This document shows, in pieces, positions 53,964-62,332 of a stretch of DNA of 64,000 bases; the first letter of the stretch is position 1, and every line of letters begins with the position of its first letter. This DNA is from an uncultured Chromatiaceae bacterium (GTDB lineage Bacteria; Pseudomonadota; Gammaproteobacteria; Enterobacterales; Alteromonadaceae). The stretch lies in contig CALJUX010000024.1 in assembly GCA_937978655.1 (NCBI GenBank), positions 89,906 to 153,905 on the forward strand. Reading direction: 5' to 3'. Both the position numbers and the translations under genes were made by a program. The notes under the pieces are model-generated. The model saw only the letters and a list, made by a program, of their open reading frames with translations, searched no databases and was not told where the DNA came from.

Positions 53964-55727
53964 ATGCAAAGGTTTACGGTATCTGCACTGGCGTTGCTGG
54001 TGTCTGTTGCGCTGACAGGGTGCAACATCGATGGCAAAGACGGCGCTGCTGGCGCTAACGGTCAGGCTGGTGTGGCCGGGCCGTCCGGCAGTAATGGTGC
54101 TGATGGCCAGAATGCGCCGGTTGGCATGCAGTTAAAGCCGGTGGCACGTTTTGTCACCGGCAGCTACGGTGCCGGCGCGGCGGAGATCACTGCATTTCAT
54201 CCGGCGTCTAAACGTATTTTTCTGGTCAATGGTGCGGCAAACCGTATTGAAGTGCTGGACGCGGCTTCGATCAAAAGTCAGGCGCTGACCGACCCGCTGA
54301 CGGCCAATACGCTGACCAGTCAGGCCCTGACGCTGCCGACGACTGTGACGGTCCGCAACAGCAGCGATCAGGATGAAACGGTTGCGCTGGGTTTTGCCAA
54401 CTCGATCAGTGTGCAAGGCCAGTGGCTGGCCGTTGCGGTGGAGAATAAAAACCGCAGCAGCGCCGGTGTGGCGCTGATTTACGATTTGAGTCAGGGCGCG
54501 CCTTTGTTGAAACAGGCGATCCGGGTAGGAGTTCAGCCGGATATGCTGACCTTCAGCAGCGATGGCAAATGGCTGGCGGTGGCCAATGAAGCGGAGCCTG
54601 CGCCTGATTACAGTGTCGATGCTGAAGGTTCTGTCTCGCTGATTGCGCTGAATAATGGCGTGGTGGCAACCCAGGCCCGGACGGTCAGTTTCAGTGCGCT
54701 GAACAGTGAAAAAGCCAGCCTGGCGGCAAAAGGCGTGAAATTTGCCGGCCCGGCCGGTACCACAGTGGCACAGGACCTGGAGCCGGAATATATCGCTTAC
54801 AGTCCGGATGGCAAAAAGGCCTGGGTGGTCTTGCAGGAAAATAACGCCGTGGCGGTGATCGATTTGGCCGCAGCCACTGTGGACAAAGTGATCGCTCTGG
54901 GGTTTAAAGATCACAGCCTGGCGCGAAACAGCCTGGATGTCAGTAATAAAGATGGCGTGGCATTGCAGACGGTGCCGGGTCTTTATGGCATGTATCAGCC
55001 GGACACCCTGCAGAGTTTCAGCTGGCAGGGCGGGGCTTTTTATGTCAGTGCCAATGAAGGTGATGCGCGTGACTGGGCGGGTTTTTCTGAGCAAAAACGC
55101 GTTTCGGCGCTAAAACGTTCTGCAGCGCTGAGCGCACGTCAGCCGTATCATGCCGATGTGCTGGGCCGGCTGAATGTCACCACCGCATTGGGGCAGAACA
55201 GCAACGGCGAATACGAGGCGCTGTATGCATATGGCGCCCGGTCGTTCAGCATCTGGGACCAGAATGGCCAACAGGTGTTTGACAGCGGCAACGATTTCGA
55301 ACGTATCGCTGCCGGGGTGCACGGTGACAAATTTAACGCCAACCACCTGACTGGCGAAGGGGATAACCGTTCGGATGACAAAGGACCGGAACCGGAAGCG
55401 CTGGCACTCGGGCAAATCAGCGGCCGTACTTATGCCTTTATCGGCACTGAGCGGATGAGCGGGATTTATGTGTACGATATCTCCAATCCATACGCGCCGC
55501 AGTTTGTCGATTACAGCTTTAACCGTGATTTGAATGCGGTCTACAACATCAATGATGACAAGGTACCGGCGGTAGTGACCGGCAATGTGGCCCAGGCCGG
55601 CGATTTAGGCCCGGAGTCTTTGCTGTTTATCCCGCCGGCGAACAGTCCGAGCGGCAAGCCCCTGTTACTGATGGCCAATGAAGTCAGCGGCACGCTGACG
55701 GTATTTGAACTGACGCCAAAGGCCTGA
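53964..55727 (+). CDS. Choice-of-anchor I family lipoprotein
   Basis: 587 residues from ATG 53964 (CGGAG upstream). Lipobox VALTGCN follows a short signal, then a collagen-like Gly-x-x stretch (GKDGAAGANGQAGVAGPSG) acts as a spacer. The rest is a beta-propeller: ARSFSIWDQNGQQVFDSGNDFE and GPEPEALALGQISGRTYAFIGTERMSGIYVYDIS are typical of choice-of-anchor I proteins, often found beside alkaline phosphatase domains. Surface or periplasmic; enzymatic activity unproven. Confidence 0.88.
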   Translation: MQRFTVSALALLVSVALTGCNIDGKDGAAGANGQAGVAGPSGSNGADGQNAPVGMQLKPVARFVTGSYGAGAAEITAFHPASKRIFLVNGAANRIEVLDAASIKSQALTDPLTANTLTSQALTLPTTVTVRNSSDQDETVALGFANSISVQGQWLAVAVENKNRSSAGVALIYDLSQGAPLLKQAIRVGVQPDMLTFSSDGKWLAVANEAEPAPDYSVDAEGSVSLIALNNGVVATQARTVSFSALNSEKASLAAKGVKFAGPAGTTVAQDLEPEYIAYSPDGKKAWVVLQENNAVAVIDLAAATVDKVIALGFKDHSLARNSLDVSNKDGVALQTVPGLYGMYQPDTLQSFSWQGGAFYVSANEGDARDWAGFSEQKRVSALKRSAALSARQPYHADVLGRLNVTTALGQNSNGEYEALYAYGARSFSIWDQNGQQVFDSGNDFERIAAGVHGDKFNANHLTGEGDNRSDDKGPEPEALALGQISGRTYAFIGTERMSGIYVYDISNPYAPQFVDYSFNRDLNAVYNINDDKVPAVVTGNVAQAGDLGPESLLFIPPANSPSGKPLLLMANEVSGTLTVFELTPKA

Positions 55728-55745
55728 TCCGGCGGATAGTCAACA

Positions 55746-55775
55746 CTGAGGCCGGGCTGTCCGGCCTCAGCTGTT
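55746..55775 (+). terminator. Terminator after the choice-of-anchor I gene
   Basis: Perfect 10-base stem CTGAGGCCGG-GCTGT-CCGGCCTCAG followed by CTGTTTGTG. Confidence 0.72.
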
Positions 55776-55934
55776 TGTGCCAATCAAATTTTCCGCAAAT
55801 GATAATTTTGTGTAAACTGTTGTTTTTCTGGCATTCTTTCTTGCTTTTCAGGCAGTTCGGCTATACTCGGCTGTACTGCCTTAAGCTTCCGGATTCAACC
55901 TGGACTGGTGATTGGTCCAGCACAGAAGGACATC

Positions 55935-56366
55935 GTGAAAAGGTTATTTCTTGGTTTTTGCATCTGGCTGTGCCAATTCCCGCTGGTCGCTGCGGATCTG
56001 AGTGCACAGGTGCAGGTCATTGCTCATCCTTCTGTACAGGTGGATACCTTGTCACAGGCGCAGTTACGCAGTATCTATCTGATGCGTCAGGTGGTATGGC
56101 CTGACGGCGTCGCCATTCGGGTGTTCACGTTGCCGGCCCGATCGGCTGCCAATCTGCAATTTTGCCGCGACCAGCTGCAAATGTTTCCTTACCAGCTGGA
56201 GCGGGTCTGGCAAAAGCTGACCTATTCCGGCACCGGAACTCCCCCAACCGAACTACAGGATCAACAGGCGATGTTGCAGGCAATTGCCGCAACACCAGGC
56301 GCCATAGGTTATATCGAGAAACAGGATGAAACTCAGGTTGTTAAAGTCATTCCCATCAAACCTTAG
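55935..56366 (+). CDS. Small PstS-like periplasmic phosphate-binding-family protein
   Basis: 143 residues from GTG 55935 (AGAAGGA upstream). Signal peptide ends PLVAADL. The remainder, e.g. TLSQAQLRSIYLMRQVVWPDGVAIRVF and AIAATPGAIGYIEKQ, is the half-size PstS-like domain common beside outer-membrane porins and GGDEF proteins in marine gammaproteobacteria. It lacks a full second lobe, so it is more likely a sensor-associated binder than a transporter subunit. It overlaps the next gene by 41 bases. Confidence 0.82.
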   Translation: MKRLFLGFCIWLCQFPLVAADLSAQVQVIAHPSVQVDTLSQAQLRSIYLMRQVVWPDGVAIRVFTLPARSAANLQFCRDQLQMFPYQLERVWQKLTYSGTGTPPTELQDQQAMLQAIAATPGAIGYIEKQDETQVVKVIPIKP

Positions 56367-57525
56367 CGCGGGCCTGCTGGCTTTGTGCGGGGCGACATCT
56401 GCTGTTGCTGAAGACAACTGGCACTGGCATGGTTTTGTCTCGCAAGGGCTGATGCAGGCCAAAGACAGTAACTTTGTTAATGACGATGGCAAGATCAGCA
56501 CAGATCTGACCGAGTTTGGCCTCAATGGCAGTTACAAACTGAGCCCGGACTGGCGGTTATCCGGTCAGCTGATGTATCTGGACGGCGGTAACCGTTATGC
56601 CTCGGGCTGGCGGATTGATTATCTGTTTCTGAACTGGACAGCGGTGAACAGTCTGGACTGGCAATTAAATCTGTATGCCGGCCGTTTTAAAAATATGCAC
56701 TGGCTGTATTCCAGCACCCGGGACGTCGCGCTGACCCGGCCGATGATTGTGTTGCCGCAATCGATTTATTTTGATGCATTTCGCGATATTGCGGTGGGTT
56801 CTGACGGGCTTGCACTGCAGTCGACCAACAGCACCGCTCTTGGCGAATTCGAATTGATCTGGAGTTATGGTGCCACGCCGATTGAAAAAGAAAACAGTCA
56901 GCGGGTGATCTCCACGCTGATCCAGGGCAATACCGAACAAAAATTTGTCCACCAGGCCACGGTATTTTTCCGGCCGGCAAACAGCCAGACCCAATGGGGC
57001 ATTTCGCTGCTGGATTCTGATTTCAGTTACCGTAAAGCCCCGGCCGATATGTTTTTTGACGGCGAGTTTACCGTGCAGCGGGTGATGGCAAACTGGCGCT
57101 ACAGCGCTGAACTGTGGGAACTGTCCAGTGAGCTGATGCAGGAACGGGTGAATGCCCGCGGCTTTTATTTGCCCGGCTTTACCCGCGATCAGTTTTCTCA
57201 GGGTGCCTTTTTGCTTGGCAGTTACAGCTGGACCGACAGCACCCGGCTCTATGCCAGTTATGACTGGTACACCGCCAATAAAGATGACCGCGGCGGTGCC
57301 TTGTTGCCATTGCAGTCTGGCGGTCTTATCCCACGTTATTTTGGTTATCAGCGGGACTGGGGCCTTGGCGTGACGCAGGATCTGGCCAGACAGCTCAGGA
57401 TCAAACTGGAATATCACTGGACCACCGGTACCGGCCGGCTGGGCCCCAATGTCGTGCCGGCCATCGAGATCAACCGCAGCCGGCATCATGACCTGTGGGC
57501 TGTGCAATTGTTGTATTGGTTCTGA
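56326..57525 (+). CDS. Putative outer-membrane porin
   Basis: 399 residues; signal peptide ends SAVAEDN. Alternating beta-strand pattern and terminal ...LWAVQLLYWF point to a 16-or-so-strand barrel. DWQLNLYAGRFKNMHWLYSSTRDVALTRP is reminiscent of phosphate/anion porin-like proteins. It lies between the PstS-like gene (41-base overlap) and a GGDEF-EAL gene (4 bases downstream), forming a three-gene operon. Confidence 0.8.
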   Translation: MKLRLLKSFPSNLSAGLLALCGATSAVAEDNWHWHGFVSQGLMQAKDSNFVNDDGKISTDLTEFGLNGSYKLSPDWRLSGQLMYLDGGNRYASGWRIDYLFLNWTAVNSLDWQLNLYAGRFKNMHWLYSSTRDVALTRPMIVLPQSIYFDAFRDIAVGSDGLALQSTNSTALGEFELIWSYGATPIEKENSQRVISTLIQGNTEQKFVHQATVFFRPANSQTQWGISLLDSDFSYRKAPADMFFDGEFTVQRVMANWRYSAELWELSSELMQERVNARGFYLPGFTRDQFSQGAFLLGSYSWTDSTRLYASYDWYTANKDDRGGALLPLQSGGLIPRYFGYQRDWGLGVTQDLARQLRIKLEYHWTTGTGRLGPNVVPAIEINRSRHHDLWAVQLLYWF

Positions 57526-57529
57526 GCTT

Positions 57530-59953
57530 ATGCGGCCATTTCTCAGTCTGCCCTGGAAAATCCTGGCGTTAACCTTGTCCGCTTTGTTGTTGATGACTGT
57601 GGTGCTGACCAGCTTTGCTATTGTCAAAATGGAACAGGATTTTCGTTTACAACAGCAAAAACAACTGCAACTGCGCCAACAACAATTCGAACATCTGAAT
57701 ATGCTGCTGGAAAATCAGCTGCGCAGCTGGCTGGAATCTTTTACCGATATGGCCAATATCCGTGAGCAGGCCGATTTTACCCGCTTCGCCAAAGAGCTGG
57801 CCCGACACTATGACACCATAGCGTTGCATCTGAATGTTGAACATCAGTGGCTGTTTGATCAGGACGGGGTGTTGTTGTATGCCTCAACGCCGGAAGTGCC
57901 CGGACGGGTGCGTCAGGCTGTCCAGCAAGTGCTGATGGAGTTACAGCCGTTCAGCGAAATCGTTTGTGCCGAGCATTGTTCCAAAATGGTGCTGGTGCCG
58001 GTGCAGAATCAGCGCGGCGATGTTGCGGTGGCCGCCTTGTCTACCACCTTACTGGACGTGCTGGCGTCGCTGAAACAAGGCGTTGGTTCTGAAGTGGCGA
58101 TAGTGCGGATTGAAGGTGATCTGGAGCGGCCGGCGCGTGAGCTGCAGCTCTTGAGTTTGTCCAATGCCAGCCGGATGGCGTCGGTGTTTTCTGCATTACC
58201 GGCGCAGGCGACTGTCAAGCAGGCGATTGAGCATGGCCTGCCGGTACAGATTGGCGCCGAGCATTATCTGATTAGCTTTTTGCCACTGGTCGGCAATGGC
58301 CAGGGCTATTATCTGGCGCTGGTGGACGACACCAATAAATTTGCCCGCACCAAAGCGGAATATCAGTATCAGATGGTGATCTTTGCGCTGGCCTGTTTTG
58401 TTGTGCTGGCGGTGCTGATTTACGTCAGTACCCAGCGCCTGAGCCTGCGGCTGTTGCAGATGGCGACCAATCTGCCGCTGCTGGCGCTGCGACAATTCCG
58501 TGAGTTTCGCGATCGCAGCCAGAAACGGCCGCTGTTGTTTGAGGACGAACTGGACGTGCTGGGGCGTGCAGCCAACCAGTTGAGTGTGGAACTGGAACAG
58601 TTGCATCAGCAAATTGAACAAAATACCCGTGAGCTGGAAAACATCGCGATGTACGATTTGCTGACCGGGCTGCCAAATCGCAATATGTTATTGTTCCAAC
58701 TTAAGAAATACCTGGCGGCTCTGGAGCGGCATCCGGGGCGCATTGCCGTGCTGTTTCTTGATTTGGACAACTTTAAGCTGGTGAATGATACCCAGGGCCA
58801 TGCTGCCGGCGACCTGCTGTTGGTGGAAGCGGCCAGCCGGCTGAAATCCTGCATCAGGCCAACAGATCTGGCATCACGTTTTGGCGGTGACGAATTTGTG
58901 CTGGTGCTGACCGATGTGCAGTCCGATGAACAGCCGGCGGAAGTGGCGAACCGGATCTTGCAGGCTTTTGCGCAGCCGGTTGAACTTAATGGCCAGCTGT
59001 TTTATGTGTCCGGCAGTATTGGCGTCGCGATGTCATCAGATCCGCAATCCTTGCCCGATGATCTGATCCGCCAGGCCGATATTGCCATGTACAATGCCAA
59101 GGAGCAGGGCGGCGCTGCATTCACCGGCTACGACCAGCAGATGTATCAGCGGTTATCCAGCCGTATTCAGCTCGAAAGCGACATTAAAGATGCCATCCGG
59201 CTGCAACAGTTTTATCTGGTGTTGCAGCCACAGATTGAGCTGGCGACTGGCCGGCTGGTTGGGTTTGAAGCGTTGCTGCGCTGGTTCCATCCACAGCGTG
59301 GTATGGTCACCCCGGACGAATTTATTGGTGTGCTGGAAAATTCGCCGCAAATGGTTGAGCTGGGATATTGGGTGTTTCGCCGCGGTTTTGAAATGGTGCA
59401 GCAGCTGATTGCGCAAGGCTACCGCCATATCCGGCTGTCGATTAATTTATCCGCGGGTCAGTTCCTCGACCCGCAGCTGCCGCAAGTACTGGCAGGACTT
59501 TTGGACGAATTTGGCTTGCCGGCCAATCACTTTGAACTGGAGCTGACCGAGCGCACCTTAGTCAAAAATATCGACATCACTCTGGCGATGATGCGGCAGT
59601 TAAAAGGGATGGGGTTTTGCTTTGCCATTGACGATTTTGGCACCGGTTACTCCAGCCTGAGTTATTTAAAACAGATGCCGGTGGACATCATTAAAATCGA
59701 TAAGTCGTTTATTTTTGGCATGCTGGAAAATGATGCCGATTATCAGATCATCGTGTCGACTATCGCCATGGTGCAAAAACTGGAATTGACCGTGGTGGCT
59801 GAGGGCGTGGAAAACCGGGCGCAGCTGCAACTGCTGAAGAAACATAAATGTGATATCGGTCAGGGGTATTATTTTGCCCGGCCGTTGAACGACGAGCAGC
59901 TGCAACAGTTTCTGACTGAACAGGTGCCGGACGGGTTTTTACGTTTATCCTGA
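57530..59953 (+). CDS. Membrane GGDEF-EAL bifunctional cyclic-di-GMP enzyme
   Basis: 807 residues from ATG 57530. TM1 ~10-32, periplasmic sensor to ~280, TM2 ~285-307, HAMP-like linker, GGDEF domain with FGGDEF preceded by an intact inhibitory RxxD (RPTD), then EAL domain with FEALLRW, LELTER, DDFGTGYSSL, IKIDKSF and EGVEN. Both active sites look complete. As last gene after a PstS-like protein and a porin, it probably couples a periplasmic signal to c-di-GMP level. Confidence 0.94.
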   Translation: MRPFLSLPWKILALTLSALLLMTVVLTSFAIVKMEQDFRLQQQKQLQLRQQQFEHLNMLLENQLRSWLESFTDMANIREQADFTRFAKELARHYDTIALHLNVEHQWLFDQDGVLLYASTPEVPGRVRQAVQQVLMELQPFSEIVCAEHCSKMVLVPVQNQRGDVAVAALSTTLLDVLASLKQGVGSEVAIVRIEGDLERPARELQLLSLSNASRMASVFSALPAQATVKQAIEHGLPVQIGAEHYLISFLPLVGNGQGYYLALVDDTNKFARTKAEYQYQMVIFALACFVVLAVLIYVSTQRLSLRLLQMATNLPLLALRQFREFRDRSQKRPLLFEDELDVLGRAANQLSVELEQLHQQIEQNTRELENIAMYDLLTGLPNRNMLLFQLKKYLAALERHPGRIAVLFLDLDNFKLVNDTQGHAAGDLLLVEAASRLKSCIRPTDLASRFGGDEFVLVLTDVQSDEQPAEVANRILQAFAQPVELNGQLFYVSGSIGVAMSSDPQSLPDDLIRQADIAMYNAKEQGGAAFTGYDQQMYQRLSSRIQLESDIKDAIRLQQFYLVLQPQIELATGRLVGFEALLRWFHPQRGMVTPDEFIGVLENSPQMVELGYWVFRRGFEMVQQLIAQGYRHIRLSINLSAGQFLDPQLPQVLAGLLDEFGLPANHFELELTERTLVKNIDITLAMMRQLKGMGFCFAIDDFGTGYSSLSYLKQMPVDIIKIDKSFIFGMLENDADYQIIVSTIAMVQKLELTVVAEGVENRAQLQLLKKHKCDIGQGYYFARPLNDEQLQQFLTEQVPDGFLRLS

Positions 59954-59959
59954 GCAGCG

Positions 59960-61732
59960 TCAGCGCAATGGACTATGGATCAGCGGCCGGCCCGGCGGGT
60001 GCTGCATCTGGTCGTAACTTTCCACCCGGTTGCGGCCATTGTATTTGGCCAGATACAACGCCTGATCGGCATGGCGCATCAGTTCACTGCATTGATAACC
60101 GCTGATTTGACTATAAGCCACGCCAAAGCTGGCAGTCAGTTTCAGCCCTTTTTGAATGTCGCTGCAATCAAGTTGCTCAATGGCGTCCCGACAAATTTCG
60201 GCCAGCATCAGCACTTTATCCGGCTGGCAATCGGGCAGGGCAATGGCAAATTCCTCACCGCCGATGCGGCCAAAAATATCGCCGCTGCGGATAAAATGAT
60301 TGCAGATCCGCACTGTCGCCTGCAGTGCTTTGTCGCCGATGTCGTGACCATAACTGTCATTGATTTGCTTAAAGAAATCGAGGTCAAACACAATGACACC
60401 CAACGACTTTTGTTGTTGCTTGCACCGCTTGACCTGTTTTTGCAGCTGCAGATCAAAAAAGTGCCGGTTACTGATGCCAGTCAGACCGTCATTTTCTGCC
60501 GCAAGTTTGTAAAAACGGTGGCGGCGCACCAAACGGTAGGTCACATAGACCAGCACTATACTGGCAAGGCTTAGCAGCAAGATGTATAAGCTGTCGCGCT
60601 GAGCCTGCTGATTTTTCAGCTGATTTTCCAGCTCCATCACGCGAAACTCTTCTTTCATCAGTTGTAGTTGCTGGTTCTTTTTCAGCAGCTCGCCTTTTGC
60701 CAGCTGATAGGCCAGCAACCGGTTGGAGTTTTCGTCGCGCATCGCACGTTCGGCTTCAGAATACTTTTGCTGCAGCTGGTAGGCTTTTGCGAAATCCAGC
60801 TTTTGGGCTGCAATATCGGCGTGAAGTTTTAAGCCCGCCACTATCGGCAGGCTGAAATCAACTTTGTTACCAAACTGGTACATGGTCGCCAGCGCCGTTT
60901 CGGCCTCATTGTACTGTCCAAGCTCCGCATAGACTGTCGCCAGCAACTGATAATACTCGGTAGCGGTACGCGGAAACCGGGTCAGTTCAACTTCGGTTTC
61001 CATTTTCAGCAAAGCGCTCAGCGCCCCGTTTAAATCTTTGTTCTTAATCGATAATTTTGCATATTGCAGCTTTACTATCGCCAGCATCGTGGCTTCGTTG
61101 GCCGCGCTGCAGGCTTGTTCTGCAGCATGAATATCCGCCGTTGTCACGGCCATGCCGAGATGCTGATGATTCTGTAACAGGAATGACAGGTACAGGCAGT
61201 GGTCACGGCCTTTGAGCGCAAATTTTTTCAGTTGTGCCAGATATTCCAGACTTTCCTGATAAACACCGGCTTCCATATAAGTGAAAGCGATGGAGGTCAG
61301 CGCCTGAATGCGCCATTTGTCGTCATCAATGTCGGGCAAATGCGTCAGGGCGATCGTCAGATTGGAAAAAGCCGGAATAAACTGCCGCTGGATAATCTGG
61401 ATATTGGCCAGTGTAAATGCGGCCCGAAAACGCAGCACTGCCGTTTTGCCTTCGGTAATTAATGCCTGCAGCACCGGCTCTGCCAGTGCATATTGCCCGC
61501 TATAGGCATCTTTGTAGGCTTTGAGAAATTTCAGGTGGTCAGTCTGAGATGGCGACATTACTGCGGTCGCCATTTTCAGTTGGTTCAATAAGTTGTCAAA
61601 CGCGACCGGATCTGCACTTCGGACTTCATCTGCTGCCAGCAACAGCGCTTCAACGTCGTTGTTTTGCTGCGCAACGACCTGACATGAAGCAATTGCTGCC
61701 CACAGCAGCAGACCCCGGGTCACATTTGACAT
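59960..61732 (-). CDS. TPR-GGDEF diguanylate cyclase
   Basis: 590 residues with a signal peptide (ending QVVAQQNN), a periplasmic TPR-like helical domain to ~380, one transmembrane helix (LYILLLSLASIVLVYVTYRLV), and a C-terminal GGDEF domain with RIGGEEFAIALPD (GGEEF, active form). The inhibitory site RxxD is replaced by IRSGD. It ends six bases from the GGDEF-EAL gene (convergent) and begins 19 bases after the borosin-type precursor gene on the same strand, so both may share a transcript. Confidence 0.92.
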   Translation of the reverse strand: MSNVTRGLLLWAAIASCQVVAQQNNDVEALLLAADEVRSADPVAFDNLLNQLKMATAVMSPSQTDHLKFLKAYKDAYSGQYALAEPVLQALITEGKTAVLRFRAAFTLANIQIIQRQFIPAFSNLTIALTHLPDIDDDKWRIQALTSIAFTYMEAGVYQESLEYLAQLKKFALKGRDHCLYLSFLLQNHQHLGMAVTTADIHAAEQACSAANEATMLAIVKLQYAKLSIKNKDLNGALSALLKMETEVELTRFPRTATEYYQLLATVYAELGQYNEAETALATMYQFGNKVDFSLPIVAGLKLHADIAAQKLDFAKAYQLQQKYSEAERAMRDENSNRLLAYQLAKGELLKKNQQLQLMKEEFRVMELENQLKNQQAQRDSLYILLLSLASIVLVYVTYRLVRRHRFYKLAAENDGLTGISNRHFFDLQLQKQVKRCKQQQKSLGVIVFDLDFFKQINDSYGHDIGDKALQATVRICNHFIRSGDIFGRIGGEEFAIALPDCQPDKVLMLAEICRDAIEQLDCSDIQKGLKLTASFGVAYSQISGYQCSELMRHADQALYLAKYNGRNRVESYDQMQHPPGRPLIHSPLR

Positions 61733-61751
61733 TCATTTACTCAACTTTGAT

Positions 61752-62012
61752 TTAGTGACTGATTTTATCGTCTTCGTCGTCATCGTCTTCGTCCGGCGCT
61801 TCGCCGTCATCTGGGGCGACAATAAAAGGTGCGCCGCCACCATTGGCGCCGGCCATGATGATGAGCCCGGATAAATCGGCCTGCTGCATAGCGGCTTCAA
61901 GTTCTGCAGACAACTGATGCTCTGCAGCCAGTTCACTGATCAGCTGACTACGCTGACTTTTCAGCGTGGTATTGACCGCCATTTGTTCCAGCATCTGAAT
62001 CACGTTTGACAT
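61752..62012 (-). CDS. Putative split borosin precursor peptide
   Basis: 86 residues, AAGGA six to seven bases before ATG 62012. Residues 1-49 are predicted helical (QMLEQMAVNTTLKSQRSQLI, then HQLSAELEAAMQQADLSGL), matching in size and spacing the borosin-binding domain of SonA-type precursors. Residues 50-67 (LIIMAGANGGGAPFIVAP) are a hydrophobic Gly/Ala core-like stretch, the expected substrate of backbone N-methylation. Residues 68-86 are a strongly acidic follower ending KISH. No signal peptide. It is divergent to the SonM-like methyltransferase gene. The layout is seen; the function is inferred from the partner. Confidence 0.82.
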   Translation of the reverse strand: MSNVIQMLEQMAVNTTLKSQRSQLISELAAEHQLSAELEAAMQQADLSGLIIMAGANGGGAPFIVAPDDGEAPDEDDDDEDDKISH

Positions 62013-62332
62013 AACTATTCCTTATTATTCAATTGGTGGTGATTAATCTTGGCATTGAGTTCGCTCGCGCTGTGCTGTCTGGCGCCGTCACTTGTGCATC
62101 ACAAGACACTGCTGGGTGAGCGGTACCTCAGACTAGAGCAATCAAATTCTTTTGTAAATCAAAGACAGGCTTATACAGATGGCGGCGAGGAGCGACAAAA
62201 ACTGCCGCGATCGTCAGCCGCTGCCGCCGGGCACACTACAGAGTAAAGCATGCATTTTGTTTTGTAAATCAAAGGCTGCTGTCGTAGCATCAGTTGTAAC
62301 AATAGCGAAAAAAGCCGTAAAAGGAGTATGAC
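62013..62332. promoter_or_regulatory. Divergent control region between borosin precursor and methyltransferase
   Basis: 320 bases without a credible gene. They hold both promoters, an inverted repeat CTTGTG-CAT-CACAAG (62091-62105), and two identical 15-base direct repeats at 62150-62164 and 62260-62274, 110 bases apart. Confidence 0.65.
62150..62274. repeat. Two 15-base direct repeats, 110 bases apart
   Basis: TTTTGTAAATCAAAG occurs at 62150-62164 and again at 62260-62274. Each contains TTTG-N5-CAAA dyad symmetry. A partial copy (TAAATCAAAG, minus strand) sits at 61745-61754 over the precursor stop codon. Confidence 0.8.

Noticed and set aside
54132..55094. 320-residue minus-strand frame opposite the choice-of-anchor I gene
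   Set aside because: Basic, repeat-like shadow translation without start signals; the plus strand encodes a recognised family.
61733..61936. Overlapping open frames on the borosin precursor region (e.g. 61733-61936 minus, 61549-61755 plus)
   Set aside because: They lack ribosome sites and have random composition; the 86-residue frame has a good ribosome site and meaningful layout.
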